This document shows positions 12,001-23,500 of a stretch of 64,000 nt of DNA, piece after piece (position 1 is the stretch's first letter; the number at the start of each line of letters is the position of its first letter). A model generated the notes under the pieces. That model was not told the origin of the DNA. It was given only the letters and a program-made list of their open reading frames with translations, and made no database searches. The stretch comes from Bradysia coprophila (lineage: Eukaryota; Arthropoda; Insecta; Diptera; Sciaridae): positions 4,992,001 through 5,056,000 of the forward strand of contig NW_023503493.1 of the NCBI RefSeq assembly GCF_014529535.1, given 5' to 3'. A program made the translations under genes and the position numbers.

Positions 12001-13698
12001 CGATGAGGACGACACCCAATTGCTGAACGAAGATATGCAATTCTTAACCGGTGTTGAACAGGTGATAAATCAGAAATTAATTTATCGTCGCTGTGTGTTG
12101 TTCGTAAACGAAACGGCAGTTCTGTTAAGGGGGAACTGAGCTGAGACTTTCGTAGAAATTCCTCTGGCTAGAAATTATTCGGCACATAAATATTCTAAGC
12201 TTGAAATGCGAGAAAATGATTCTCAGTCGGGATGCTAATTCAGTCGAATTCTGAAAGAATTTTCTTTTTGGGGAGGGGGACCAGCCTTTCTGTCTCGAAC
12301 TCATGCAATGTAAAACGATCCTCGAAAAAGTAGTTAGTTGGAGAATGAGATCAGACTGGAATAATCGGCTCATTTGGCTGTTTCTTTGTACGAACCTGGT
12401 TCAATTCACAGATCCCAATTGACCCACGTCTTACAACACTAATAATAAACGACGAGCAACACCTCTAATGGACACAATGTAGAAAAGTGGTGGCTTTTAA
12501 AGTAAAAGATTTTCTTAGATCAAAAGAAGTACCAGATTTGATAATTGTTCCGGTGATGTGCTTGTCGTTTGTCGTGAAAGAATTCAAAATTTCCGCAACC
12601 ATTAATTACATCAAATTGACGCAACCGTTTGAAACTTCGCTCTTGAGATCGACCTTTAGCAAGCGTCTGTAATGTCTAAAAATCGGACATTGCGAGAACT
12701 GTTCTGCAATTGCACCCCGATGAAAATAATGTTGGACGCAAATCGTATAGAAAACAACCGGTCTCCAATCTCCGATTTTAATGAGTGGTAGCTCGTTGGA
12801 TTCGTCTTTCAATTCTAGGAAACACGTGTCTTTCACTTTTTCTTAAAAAAAATTGTTTTCTGTGAAAAGCGCTCAAAAGTGAAGACATGTCAGAGGGTAC
12901 CGAAAACAGTTTTTCGTCAATAACTCAAGAAAATATCATTTTAAATTGTTGTAATGTTGTACGATTGTCGGCCTTAGAAAGACCTACAGGTAGAGTATAC
13001 GCACCGCTTGGTGCTAGTTGATCCACGAGAGTTATGACTAGAAATATAGTGAATGTTCGGAGAGTCCGCCTTCTCTGCATCTTCGATGTGCCACGGAACT
13101 GAGTATGGGGTGTTGTAGCTGGCCTCACCCACTATCGTTGCGCTTGGGAAAAAAGTTGGTGCCAAAATGTAGATTTTTTCCTTCTTTCTGAGGGCCTAAC
13201 TGCTGTAAGTGTTATATGCATTGCAAAAGCGCTAGACTGGGTTTCAATGAATTTTTAAGAATAGAGCACAAAGCTGTCGTCGTTAGAAAACTTATAGGCG
13301 GGGTCACCGACTGTATATACTTTGCCTAATGTACGTAAACTAACACAATCAACTAAACAAATCCATACCTCCGTCTCCGCTTCGTTCTTGTCGGCCATAT
13401 TCAATTGCTCTTCCGTCAAAACACAAAATTGTTCCTCTGCTCCATCACATCGAAAATGGATTCTCCGATGAAATGTAAACTTTAAAATAAAACAAAAATC
13501 TTTTTTTCTCAGTCGGATATGGTAAATGCACAATTATCACAACTTTATGAAGAGCTCGATCAGCAAGGGCTGACGAAACTCTCTCTCAGCGATGACGAAA
13601 GAATCGATTTCTTTGGCGAAGGCAATGACGGCATGCCTTTTAGTACGATGACTATGATATACGAAGAAAATGCAACATTTCCGGTACCAGTTGAGTAA
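6023..13698 (+). CDS. per: PERIOD circadian clock protein
   Basis: PERIOD is the negative limb of the insect clock: it dimerises through PAS domains, enters the nucleus and represses CLOCK/CYCLE. Exons as read: 6023-6186, 6254-6444, 6531-6629, 6690-6787, 9541-9976, 10047-11587, 11652-11777, 11885-12061, 13513-13698. That is about 1005 residues, and every junction keeps frame. The N-terminus [19 protein letters not shown] is the signature PER start. A basic [10 protein letters not shown] cluster near residue 68 fits a nuclear signal. PAS-A begins at [12 protein letters not shown] (about residue 186), and PAS-B includes [18 protein letters not shown] and the [20 protein letters not shown] core. 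The [16 protein letters not shown] motif is near residue 655 and [10 protein letters not shown] near 850. A conserved [12 protein letters not shown] tail follows. A Ser/Gly-rich stretch (about 615-640) stands where Drosophila has its Thr-Gly repeat. The acceptor of exon 2 is the least certain junction. Introns of 2.75 kb and 1.45 kb hold MITEs. Confidence 0.96.
7625..7856 (+). repeat. dispersed repeat family B, copy 1
   Basis: Begins GAATGATGTTTAGAAACTAAG and ends near AACCCACTTGCCCATA. The core is a small palindrome (TGAACCAACTTCATATGG..AAGTTGGTTCACA). Near-identical copies lie at 17621-17852 (+) and 30154-30332 (-). It sits in the large period intron. Confidence 0.85.
8442..8672. mobile_element. 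TA-flanked palindromic MITE in a period intron
   Basis: Almost fully palindromic, about 227 bases. The ends are CAGTTTGTTCAT and its reverse complement, with TA on both sides (8442-8443 and 8671-8672). The inner arms share ATGTACCCAGTCAATTAAG. TA duplication and CAGT ends suggest a Tc1/mariner-type element. The transcript of this intron would form a strong hairpin. Confidence 0.8.
12774..13143. mobile_element. repeat family C, copy 1 (one arm only)
   Basis: Starts CGATTTTAATGAGTGGTAGC and runs through a block shared with 39020-39476 (CACGTGTCTTT, GACATGTCAGAGGGTACCG, TAGGTCTTTC and AGTTATGACTAG-like blocks). The second copy has both inverted arms; this one ends at the ACCCACTATCGTT junction without its second arm. 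It lies in the last period intron and brings a CACGTG with it (12823-12828). Confidence 0.7.
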
Positions 13699-13730
13699 AC
13701 ATTTAGCTATTGATTTTTTGTCGATTTTAC

Positions 13731-13736
13731 AATAAA
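13731..13736 (+). terminator. period polyadenylation signal
   Basis: AATAAA 33 bases after the period stop codon, in an AT-rich context, with no competing signal between. Confidence 0.7.
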
Positions 13737-13739
13737 AAC

Positions 13740-16180
13740 TGTGCATTTCACTTCCAAACCAACTAGAAGCTGGATTGTACGTATACCACTGACGTTATCA
13801 TGTAGTTATATTTATGTGTCGAATTTTTTGATAAATCTTGTTGAGGAAGATTATCGGAATTTGTCGGAATTTTAATTTTACTTTAATTTGTTGTTCGTTC
13901 ACCGTTCTCATTTACAGCGAAAAATGGACGAAATGTCCATCAACAATCGTATTTTGGTCTTTGATTTTTATTGTCTTCATTGAATAATAACATTCTACAT
14001 CTTAAGGCATATTCATTTCCCTTCTCTCACGATGTGATCAGGACGCTTCAACATTTCAACTTCTCATATTTCATCGTAGATGCTTCCAAACCCCCATAAG
14101 ACCCTATTTGCCCTGAAAGTACATGCAATTACCTTTCTAATGACACGTTTCGTGTACCTCGACAATTTCTGTAAGAAAAGGGTAAGTTTTCAGACTTTTT
14201 TCGGTTGAACACCCCACACGACCATGTACGTTTCGTGTAAGTGGAGAAATTTTTGTAACAAAATTGCATGTTTTCGGTTTTTGATCGCCTTACACTAGCC
14301 ACTCAAGCTTCGAAGAATTTTTTGAAAATGGTTTTGGTCTGCTGTTTTTCAGAAGAGTCCCCATAAATGATGGAAATGGTACTTATTGTGTGTTAACCGA
14401 CCTCGGTAATTTCACACAACAACTACCATATCCATCGGTTTCACCATTGTTAAGCAATGTACTGTTACCGTCACCCTCATTTAAAAACACGTTACAGTCG
14501 CAAACTACTACATAAACGAGATCATCTGTTATCGATATCGACGACAAGAATAAACGACAAGGTTCTGACCAATACAGTCTTTTATAACAAAAAGCATGTT
14601 CAAAACGAATGAAGTAAAAGATTTGAAATAAATCTTTTTTTAATAGTTAAATCAAATGAAGTAAAAGATTTGATAGAAAAACTTCTGATATGGTTACACA
14701 GATCTGCACAACACAACATTACCGAACCATTAGAACTGTTCGTGGTTCAAATTGTGCCAATGTAATTCAGTCAGACAAACGTCAATTTCGATACGATGGT
14801 AACGTTGAGTAACTGCGGTTATGCGAAATAAGAACGCCGTAAATTATGCTATAGATTAACTTACAGAGTCAGAGTCAGTTCAAAACTAATTCGGCAAAGT
14901 TTCATTTCATTTATCAACTTTGGACAGTAAGTATTATAACGAGAAATTGGAAATATTTGCAGTGGATTCGACAAAAAGAAATGAAACAATCGATGGAGTT
15001 TCAGTGGTTTTTCTTTGGCTAGAGAGTCAATTCCTTTCTTTCTTGGTATTTTTCTTTATTACTTCAGAAGTTTCTATTGACCTGAATGTGCTGATGACTT
15101 CTACAAAAAAAGGATGCCTTCTCGTTCTTCATATTGTCGAAAAAAGCGCTACGAAAAGCTTTTCGAAAGTAGAAAATGACGCGCAGTTATTAATAGTCCC
15201 CTTCTGTTTTACAGTGTATCATTTTTTGAGAAAGTTTTCTTCCGTCCTAAAAGGAAAACCGAAATTTTACAAATCACCTCAGCAAGGCTTGTCAACAAAT
15301 CCAACCGTAAATTGTGTAACAATGTTGAACTTATGCCAAATAATTGTATTTTTGAATTACTTATTGTCAGAGAATAATATATATATTTAGAAAGAATTGT
15401 TTTATACATTTATATAATTATAGCAAACAGAAATTATTATGAAATAAATACAGATGACTGTTTTTCCTCGATAAAAAGTATTTAGTTTTAATCAGACAAG
15501 AACCTTACAGTCCACTGTGCTAATAAGCTCGCTTTAAGAGGTTCCGAGCGTACGCTGAAATTGTGGCCTACATTTCTGCGTTTCGAAATTTTCGATCGCT
15601 AATATCTTTTTACGAGAGCCCTTTTTGAAAAATGGACGACCACATTTTCGAGTAAAAATATGTCAGCTTTGAATAAAAAATAAAATTGTCTGTGAAAGTT
15701 CCATGTGCTTTGAGAAAACTGTACCGATGCCCCAAATTTGCATCAAAGGTTCAATCAGCTAATTTGCTCTGTTCAGACGAAGGAAAGTCGTATCATAAAA
15801 AATACATTTCTCGGAATTCTTTTCTGACGACATTTCACACTTATGTCGGGCTAAGGAAATGAATAGAGAAGTAAACGACTCGATTTCGGTTAAGTGTGCT
15901 ATCTTCAATAATCAAATTTACTTACCTTTAACAGCTGCTATGGCAACGAGATTCTTAGACTAATTTCCTTTGGCACCATTCATGGAAAACGACTTTTGAT
16001 TCCTAATATCTGACTATTCAACAGTGGTAATAAGTTGTATCTTTCTTTAATTATCCGTTAACGACGACGATGACAATAATATGAGATGAGTTCTGGCCTG
16101 CTGAAACCACTTTAACGTCGAGTCCATGTCAAAACAAATGAAGTAATAGATTTTCTAATACTAGATGACATGTTCAAACA
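13740..16180. other. intergenic stretch, no supported gene
   Basis: I see no coding exon with good splice sites and a recognisable protein. It holds two copies of the AAATGAAGTAAAAGATTT motif (14602-14624, 14652-14671) and one AAATGAAGTAATAGATTT (16131-16154). Two degenerate blocks share a core (TTTCGTGTACCTCGACAA-like and TTTCGTGTAAGTGGAGAA-like). At 14875-14918 a TCAGTT initiator-like site is followed 42 bases later by a strong donor (GACA|GTAAGTAT), which could be an orphan 5' noncoding exon. The open frame that follows has no ATG and is low in coding character. Confidence 0.4.
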
Positions 16181-16190
16181 ATAGAAGAAT

Positions 16191-17612
16191 CTTCTTCTCT
16201 TCTTTTTCAGCCTGTTTCTATCCACTTCTGGATGTAGGCCTCTCCAACTTCTTTCCATTTTGTACGATCCATTGCCATTTGCTGCCAGTTTGTACCTGCA
16301 ATATTCTTAATTCCGTTCGTCCATCTCTCTGGTGGTCTACCTATAGCTCGTCTTTTATATGGTCGCCAGTTCATGATCTTTTTGGTCCAACGTTCGTCTG
16401 TCCTTCTTGCAATATGTCCCGCCCAGCTCCATTTCAGAGATGCTTTTCTTTCCATGACATCAACGACCCTGGTCTGTTGTCGAATAGGGATGGGAGGCGT
16501 TCAAAATTATCGATAATATCAATCTAAAGAAATTATCGATAATCGATTAATCATATCGTTATCGATAATTTAATAATTATCGATAATTATCAAAATATCG
16601 AAATTCGATAATTATCAAAATATCGATATTTTGATATTTATCTGAAAATTCATGATAATATACCGATATATCGGAATATATCGATAAATATCGGATTTTC
16701 GGACCGAAATATCTTTATATCGAATTATCGATATCTTGATAATTATCAAAATATCAATAATTATCGATTATCGATATTTTTTTGATAATTTTCGATAAAA
16801 AAAGTCGATAATTATCGATTATCGATAATTGATAATTATCGATAATCATTTTCATTATCGCCCATGCCTATTGTCGAATCCATTGATTCGTCATTATGTC
16901 TCTGAGTGTTATTCCAAGCATACTCCGTTCCATGGCTCTTTGTGTCACTCTCAATTTATCTTCGGATACTTTCGTTAAAGTTAACGTTTCCGCTCCATAA
17001 GTGAGCACTGGAAGGACACAAGTGTCGAAAACTTTGCGTTTCAGACTATTATTCATTTTGCTTTTGAAAATTAGTCTGAGTTTTCCGAACGCTGCCCATG
17101 CAAGACCAATCCTACGTCTTATTTCTGCAGTTTGGTTGTCCAGACCTAACTTCAGTTTATGTCCTAGATATACATAGCTGTCGACTCGTTCAATGACAGT
17201 GTCACCAATTTTGATCTCTCTATCGTCCCCGATGTTGGTCATGACTTTTGTTTTCGATAAGTTCATCTTAAGGCCAACTTTGCTTGCCTCTTCACTTAAC
17301 TGTTGTAGCATAAGCTGAGCCTGACCTAGATTCGCTGCTATCGGTACAATGTCATCAGCTTACTCAGGTACTCTCCATCTATCTTTATTCCCATTTTACT
17401 CCAGTTTAACTTCCTAAAAACACTCTGCAGAATCGCCGTGAATAATTTCGGTGAAATGGTGTCACCCTGCCTTACACCTCGGCCAATTCTGAATTTCTCC
17501 GTGCTCTTATGAAGTTTTATACATGAAGTAGCATTTTTGTACACATATCGAATTGTGTTGGAGTACCTTGAGTCTACTCTACATTCATCTAATGCATCCA
17601 ATATCGACCATG
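16191..17612 (-). pseudogene. 5'-truncated RTE-like non-LTR retrotransposon
   Basis: Reverse-transcriptase remains read on the minus strand. The 17601-17338 part has the finger/palm motif RIGRGVRQGDTISPKLF. The 17311-16868 part continues with the thumb-type region (SKTKVM, YVYLGHKL, VLPVLTYGAETL). The 16455-16207 part has the C-terminal GHIARRTDERWTKKIMNWRP block. There is no endonuclease domain, so the copy is 5'-truncated. The frame is broken near 17320 and interrupted by a 386-base insertion at 16485-16870. AATAGAAGAAT occurs immediately outside both ends (16180-16190 and 17613-17623) and is a likely 11-bp target duplication. The 3' end has an AAGAAG-type simple tail rather than poly(A), as in RTE elements. 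Inactive. Confidence 0.85.
16485..16870. mobile_element. hAT-type MITE made of ATCGATAAT repeats
   Basis: The element starts TAGGGATGGGAGGCG and ends CGCCCATGCCTA (inverted). It is flanked by the 8-bp duplication TTGTCGAA at 16477-16484 and 16871-16878. An 8-bp duplication and TAGGG-type ends fit the hAT superfamily. The interior is almost entirely ATCGATAATTATCGATA-like words on both strands, giving nested palindromes. It is inserted inside the retrotransposon's reverse-transcriptase remnant; removing it rejoins the two parts of the reading frame, so it arrived later. Confidence 0.9.
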
Positions 17613-17620
17613 AATAGAAG

Positions 17621-17852
17621 AATGATGTTTAGAAACTAAGAAGAAATGTAATAGAGTTTTTCTATATTTTAGTACATTCTGTCATAGAATTACTGCTGTC
17701 ACTGCGCTTATTTTCAAGTGAACCAACTTCATATGGTGACATTTGTTCTGTAATGACAAATGTGAAGTTGGTTCACATGAAAATAAACCGTAGAGAATGA
17801 AGTACTATGAAAAAAATGTTGCGCCTCTACAGGCCAACCCACTTGTCCCATA
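17621..17852 (+). repeat. dispersed repeat family B, copy 2
   Basis: About 95% like the copy at 7625-7856 by eye over its whole length. Its left edge coincides with the right target duplication of the retrotransposon, so the retrotransposon inserted at the border of this repeat. Confidence 0.85.
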
Positions 17853-18166
17853 AAGAAACAGATTCGATTAATACTACTGCCGTTTCTAGAGGGTTAATGA
17901 AATATGTATTTAAGTCTAATGTCACCTGTATTCACAATTCAATGACGTCCTAGGCGTTTTAACATGCGTAATGGAAGAGCTTTTCATCTAATGGTACTAA
18001 CAATGACGTGCTGGTTGTTGTGTATGAATTTAACTCCACAAAATTTATTCAGCTTCAATGTGTACCTATTTTTGGTCTAATTTCTTATTTGAACAAGTGG
18101 CATTGCCGTCTAGATGAACTTGAACACAACACGTAATTTAGTCAATTATTCAAATGGGTAACACCA

Positions 18167-18174
18167 TATAAATA
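18167..18174 (+). promoter_or_regulatory. TATA box of peptide gene 1
   Basis: TATAAATA, 77 bases before the start codon, with a CCAGTAT initiator-like site 31 bases downstream. The words around it (GAACTTGAACA, GTCAATTATT, CCATC.AATG) recur in the same order around the TATA box of peptide gene 2. Confidence 0.75.
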
Positions 18175-18243
18175 CTCCATCTAATGTCGATCGTGACCAG
18201 TATTATTTCTGAGACAGAAATCGGTGTTACAACAATTTGAAAA

Positions 18244-18485
18244 ATGAAATATTTTCTGATAATCGCTTGCGTCGCGCTGCTCTGCTTGGGAAGCGTAAGT
18301 CGAACAAATCCAACAAAAAATCGAAATTAATTCACAAATCTACGCCACAGGTTCTTGCTTCTGCTGAGCCAACAATAGGACTTTTGTTTCCTGGACTAGC
18401 ACAAGCACAGCTCACAGCAATACAAACGCTGGCCACAGCCAAAGCAACGGCAGTTCAAAATCTATTTGGTGGGATAGGCAAATAA
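18244..18485 (+). CDS. short secreted GK-ended peptide, paralogue 1
   Basis: Two exons, 18244-18294 and 18351-18485, 61 residues. The first exon encodes exactly a signal peptide (MKYFLIIACVALLCLGS). The 56-base intron is phase 0 (GTAAGT..CACAG). The mature part, probably starting after VLASA, is rich in Ala, Gln and Leu (FPGLAQAQLTAIQTLATAK) and ends GGIGK. There is no cysteine. AATAAA lies at 18522. The paralogues at 27420 and 29074 share the exon plan, signal, mature core and end. A C-terminal Gly-Lys can be trimmed and amidated in insect peptides, so an amidated antimicrobial or signalling peptide is plausible. I do not recognise the family, and function is inference. A frame running from 18237 across the intron is an artefact of the unspliced DNA. 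Confidence 0.8.
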
Positions 18486-18965
18486 GAAATTTGAAATGTG
18501 AACCAACGGAACAAATTGATTAATAAATTCTCCAGTCCAGAAAATCCGTTTTTTCGGTTGTTTAACGCGGCACATGTGGTGAGTCACCTTTTTTTTAAGT
18601 CTTTGCGTTATTCGGAGTTCTTTCACTGGATAGATTACGTAACTACTTTCGTATCTGTGAACGAAGTTTATAAGGTCGAAAACACACGACCATTTTTGCG
18701 TTGATGAGATCCATTATTCATCACAGGCTAAACAACGGAAAACGAATCATAATTGTCGGTCTCAGCAATTAAAAATTGACAGTGTACAGGGTGTTTCAGG
18801 GTCGAGGGTGAGTTTGTGTCAACATGTCACCTGAGAAAAGGAAATTTCCTATTTTTCTTCCCAAGGGCAACACATAATTTTTCGCAACAAAGGCCTTGAA
18901 GTTTCAGCTGAGGGGAGAAAATGACTATTTTCTCGCCAGCGTTGTCAAAAAACATTTGTTCCACG

Positions 18966-19100
18966 ACTTTCACCTTCTAGCCCTAGAAGGGCTTAAACGA
19001 GGATAGACCCAGTGTATATCTCGGCAACCATGTACACAACGAGGGTTGTCGAGATCTACAAGGACTACCCTCGTTTCAGGCCCACTAGGGCTAGAAAGTG
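18966..19100. repeat. inverted repeat around CTAGCCCTAG
   Basis: CACCTTCTAGCCCTAGAAGG..AAACGAGGATAG on the left faces the reverse complement of CTACCCTCGTTTCAGGCCCA and GGGCTAGAAAGTG on the right. A shorter internal pair (GTGTATATCTCGGCAACC / GTTGTCGAGATCTAC) nests inside. Probably a MITE or hairpin insertion, close to the 3' end of the cathepsin gene. Confidence 0.6.
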
Positions 19101-19228
19101 CATAGGCTTTGAGAGTCTCAATGTTTCGTGTGGCACTGGTCTATAAGTAGGGTGCAGATGTTTGTTGCAACATAAGAAAACGCTTACTGTACAAAAGTCA
19201 CTCTCTAGCCATTTTATTTATGTATACG

Positions 19229-20564
19229 CTAAACTCGCAGACCATTGTCAACTCCTAACGTTGATACTTGATTGGCTATGCCACATACATTACCGCCAAT
19301 CTGTACCTTCAAATAACCGTCATTACCGAACCGTTTTCCCCACGAATTTCTAACAATGTAATACGGAATGTCAGCTTCCAAGTCATAGCCAACGATCTGT
19401 ACTGCATGGTTCAAACTAGTCGTTGACCCGTCACAGTGGAACTGAATGATTCCGCCTAGGTAATTCTGCCACAGAAGACCATTAACCGCTGCAACGACTG
19501 GACCATCGTTGGCGAGATGGAACAGTACTTTTTGCTCTTGTCCGACATAACTTTGCAAATTCAGAACAGAGAAAGTTCGACAGTTATCAGCTAAGGTTCA
19601 GATAATTTCAAATGAATTTACCGTTCACACGTAAACTTAGTGACATGAACGGACTGCGACCCATTCGTAAACTCTCCCATTTTGCAATGACCACTATTGT
19701 TGTTCGTTGGATATTCTTTCATAGTCTGAATGCTGATGTTCTTCTGTACAAGCCATTCGAGGACATTACAGGTGTCTCCACCCTGGCAACCATTATTATT
19801 GTTTTCGGCACAGTCGACCATCTGTTGAACACTTAATTCAATGACCGACGAATTACTTTCGATCGCTGCCATTGACTCCACTGTTTCGATAACACTGTGT
19901 GCCCAACAAGCGCCGCACAAACCTTGATTTCGTACTCTCGATACGACACCGTGTTCTCTCCTTTAATATGAAAATTAGGAAAATTTGGCTCTAGTTCAAG
20001 AGTGGTCATTTTGCTGTTGGAATTTTTTTTTCCCATACCAATCGACTTTCCTTGGCAGATCATCCACATCCGAAGCAGCCCTCGCATAACGTATTATATT
20101 CTGTGACATCGGTGACTTCCAATCATCCCGTGTTTCCTTGATAATAGAATTAGATCGACGGTCAGTTCTCGCTTTTATTGAATTTCGATTCAGTTTAGCT
20201 GCCACAAACTCCGCATGGGTCATGTCCGAGTATTCAGTTAGTCCAAATCGGGCGGAATCTTCGTGCGTTCGAAGCGTATTCATCGATTTGATCACTTCCA
20301 ATGATGTCTAGTCAACAGTTTAACAGTTTTTTTTAACGTTCTGGTGACGAAACAAATTTTACAATCAGCAAAATGAATGAAACGAACCTGAAACGTAATG
20401 AACCTTCTGCGATATTCGTCAACGTCGAAGCGATAAGACTTATTGAATTGCTCAATGTAGTCAACAAACTTTGTCTCAACATCACCGAAATTTGGCAAAA
20501 TTTCACCGAAAACTGAGCTTAGTACCAAACTGAACACTAGTATAGAAATCCGTGGATCCGTCAT
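19229..20564 (-). CDS. cathepsin O-like papain-family cysteine protease
   Basis: Lysosomal-type endopeptidase precursor. Exons: 20564-20388, 20307-20039, 19960-19622, 19550-19229, giving 368 residues, usual for the family. The signal peptide is MTDPRISILVFSLVLSSVFGE. The inhibitory I29 propeptide follows (FVDYIEQFNKSYR.., then FGLTEYSDMTHAEF). The mature domain begins near LPRKVDW. Catalytic residues are visible: Gln161 and Cys167 in NQGLCGACWAHS, His310 in LNHAVQIVGY and Asn330 in VRNSWG. The LSVQQMVDCAENNNNGCQGG and NYLGGIIQFHC blocks resemble cathepsin O more than L or B. The VDW|REHGVVSRVRNQG junction requires the 78-base intron 19961-20038; without it the frame looks broken. AATAAA on this strand lies at 19218-19213, just after the stop. 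Intact, no missing active-site residue. Confidence 0.93.
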
Positions 20565-20599
20565 TGAAGTGTTTTCTCACTGCTATTTAACCATTAAAT

Positions 20600-23500
20600 A
20601 TTCGAGTTTAACACAGAGACTGAAGACGGTAGCACAGAAATGCAAAGAATGCTAATTGAAGATACTTGTCCGATGTGTTGTATGTTATCATCGACAATTT
20701 TGTAAAATGCAAAACATTATACGGATGCAATCAGCAAGTGTTGCGGGAAACGTTAGTTGAGTTAAGGTTATCTATGCATTCACTCGCTGTGTGTAAGAAT
20801 AATCTCACATAGCAAAACCCTCTCTAGCAACCTAACTACGTTTGTTAAAGTGGTAAAAATGCAACGTATACTCTACAACGGAGGGACGAGAGTGACGTAC
20901 GGTCTGAACATGGTCTTTTTTTGTTAAAAATCTATCGAGTTGTTCACTTCATCTGTGCCATACATTCTACAACAGTAACAATATCTATTAAATCTGCTGA
21001 GGTTCAATTGCGTTAAGAGAATCCCAGTTTTTTTAATACAAAATCTATCGCGTCGATATTTCAATCCTACATTTCGCTATATATCAGCTGCAAGAGCTAA
21101 TCGCCTATAATTGTCGTCTATGTCGATAGCAGATGACGTTTCTATATACCCAAGCAGGCAAATATCGTTGTTGAGGCATGGGAAAACTTAATTTCTGCAA
21201 CCGATTTTTTTTGATTATTCTGCGTGCAACGAAGGGCAGGCGTTTAGGAAAACAAAATCACAGCTGAAATACGACCTACTGTAGGTAACATCATTCAGAA
21301 GATATTTTTTACTGAAAAATAGTATTATCTTAAGAGCAATGAACCATTTGCAAATTTGTAGCCTACATTTTGGCGAAAGATATTCGTTTTTTGATGATTT
21401 CTCTGAATCAAAATCTTTTTTTTTTTGAAAAAGTGAAACCAATAAAAGCTCGCAAAAATGTGGTACTTTTAATGGGAAAATTGGTTTGTGGGAGATAACT
21501 TCTCATACTTTGAGAAACTTGTGTAGATTGTGTAAATTTATGTATTCGATTCTATGGCCTATTTATGTTATCACCCATAAACCAATTTTTCATTTGAAAG
21601 TAACACATTTTTGCAAGCGTTTCAAAAAAAGATTTTGTTTCAGAGAAATCATAAAAAACGAGTATTTTTCCGCCTAAATGTAGGCTACAAATTTGGAAAG
21701 GGTCACTGGTCGAGATTTTTCTATTCCATTTGGTCAGTGTACTGTAATAGATACTAAAATGGCAGTACATAGAATTGGGAGTATCCTTTCTTGAAAATTC
21801 CTCATTCTTGATTTCACGAGAGAATTTTCAATGAAATTCTTAAAAATTCTCGAAATTCCAAAAAAAATTGAATTTCCTTAGAATAAAGTCGAAGCAAAAT
21901 GAAATGATCGATTCTGAGTGTATACAGATTTGAAAGCCAGTATAGTCTTACATACATTTGAACTGTTTATGGTGCATTTGTTAGGTTTTTAATCTGTAAA
22001 CAGTTACAATGCATACGCATGAGCTCGAGTTCGAATTATAAACGTGCGCGCGCAAGCTCAATACACCGAAAAAACATTGTGAATGTTATGCAGATCGACC
22101 GAAAGTTTGTTGTTTAGATCATACTCGTTTTCAAATCACAATACGCTAAAAATGTTAATAATCGATCATTTCAATTTACCCTGCCTTTATTGTTAAAAAT
22201 AGGCAATGGAAAATGGTTTTGTTTCCTTTAAAAACACCAGAATTCTCCATGCAACGTTATGGGATATTCGGTTGAATTCGACTAGTATAAATGAAAATCA
22301 ATTCTTTTAGGTAACATTTTTATTAATTTGTCCTTTCAATAAGATTTTTTTGTTTGTTTATTGTTAACATTAGTTCTAAGTTAAGTACTTGTTTCTTGTT
22401 TTCTTGTAACTATTTTAGGTCTACGTTTTTCTTCATTTCTTTTTTCTTTATCGTTGATATTTGAACAAATTTTCTCTATTTTCTATATTTAAATGTATTT
22501 ACAAAATTTGTGTTTCAATCTTATGCGCTACATTTCTGCAAATTTATTTATCTGATGGTTATATGTATAGCTATCATGTAAAATTGTATCGGCTATTATA
22601 AATATGCAAACTGAACGGAAAGCGCTTCAACATTTTTTTTGTATCTAGGTCAGTGTCTTACAATATTTTCAACTTCTTCTAACATTTTCTTAAGCTAATT
22701 CATTGCACGAAACAAAATGTATAATCTGAGTCAAACAGGATGCTTCTGTTCTATCATCTGTTCTATCCACAATACAACATTTATTTTGACAGTGTACTTT
22801 GTTGCAAAAGGTAAACAAAGAGCATCGTCGCCATAAAACTCAAAATACTCAAAGCGAATTAGATGCATCGGGGAGAAACAATAGCGACATCTATACGCAA
22901 CGACATTCACTTGTAGAAAGTGTGTACTGAAATTACATAATGACGTTAGTTGTGAACACGCAACTTTAACAAGAGGGAGCTTTCTTTGCTGAATAACTTC
23001 CTCTGATCTGTTAAAAAACAACAGATACCGTTCTCACCGGGCTGCGAAAAGCAACTTCAAATTCTCTGGCACTGCGCACTTTTCTTTTCCATCCATTCAA
23101 ACAACTATTTAAAGGTAGTAGCCGTAGTAGCAGAAAATGATCACACTGTTAAAAATTTGTTTTCGAAATGTACACTCTCCCATTAGAGGACGTAGAGGAC
23201 ATCAAAATCTATTACTTGTGGAAATTCACGATTCCATTTGCGATTAAATTTAGTGAGAGCCTGAATCTTGCTAAGTTTGTGATAAACTTTCAATGTATAC
23301 AAACGGTGTACTTTTCTGGTAAAATTCATACAAATTGATACTCATACAAAAGTTCTTCGATTTTATCACACATTGTGCATCGTTTTGACTACAATAAATA
23401 AGAAAATGAAAAGTCTACAAAGTCGGGTTTCAATTTCCAGCAAAATTTTGTTTTGTGCGTGCTTTTAACAAATAACATTTACAATTTTTGTCGTTTCAAG

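Noticed and set aside
12823-12828. CACGTG in the last period intron as a clock E-box
   Set aside because: It is part of repeat family C; the corresponding position of the copy at 39 kb reads CACGTA, so the site is not specific to period.
14920-15390. 156-residue open stretch downstream of period
   Set aside because: It begins without ATG, directly at a splice-donor-like GTAAGT, and has no recognisable domain.
19961-20038. Apparent frameshift in the cathepsin gene
   Set aside because: GT..AG ends and the restored VDW-REHGVVSRVRNQG junction show a normal short intron.
22731-23021. 96-residue minus-strand frame after a good acceptor
   Set aside because: No family resemblance, no donor or partner exon that I could join; left as unsupported.
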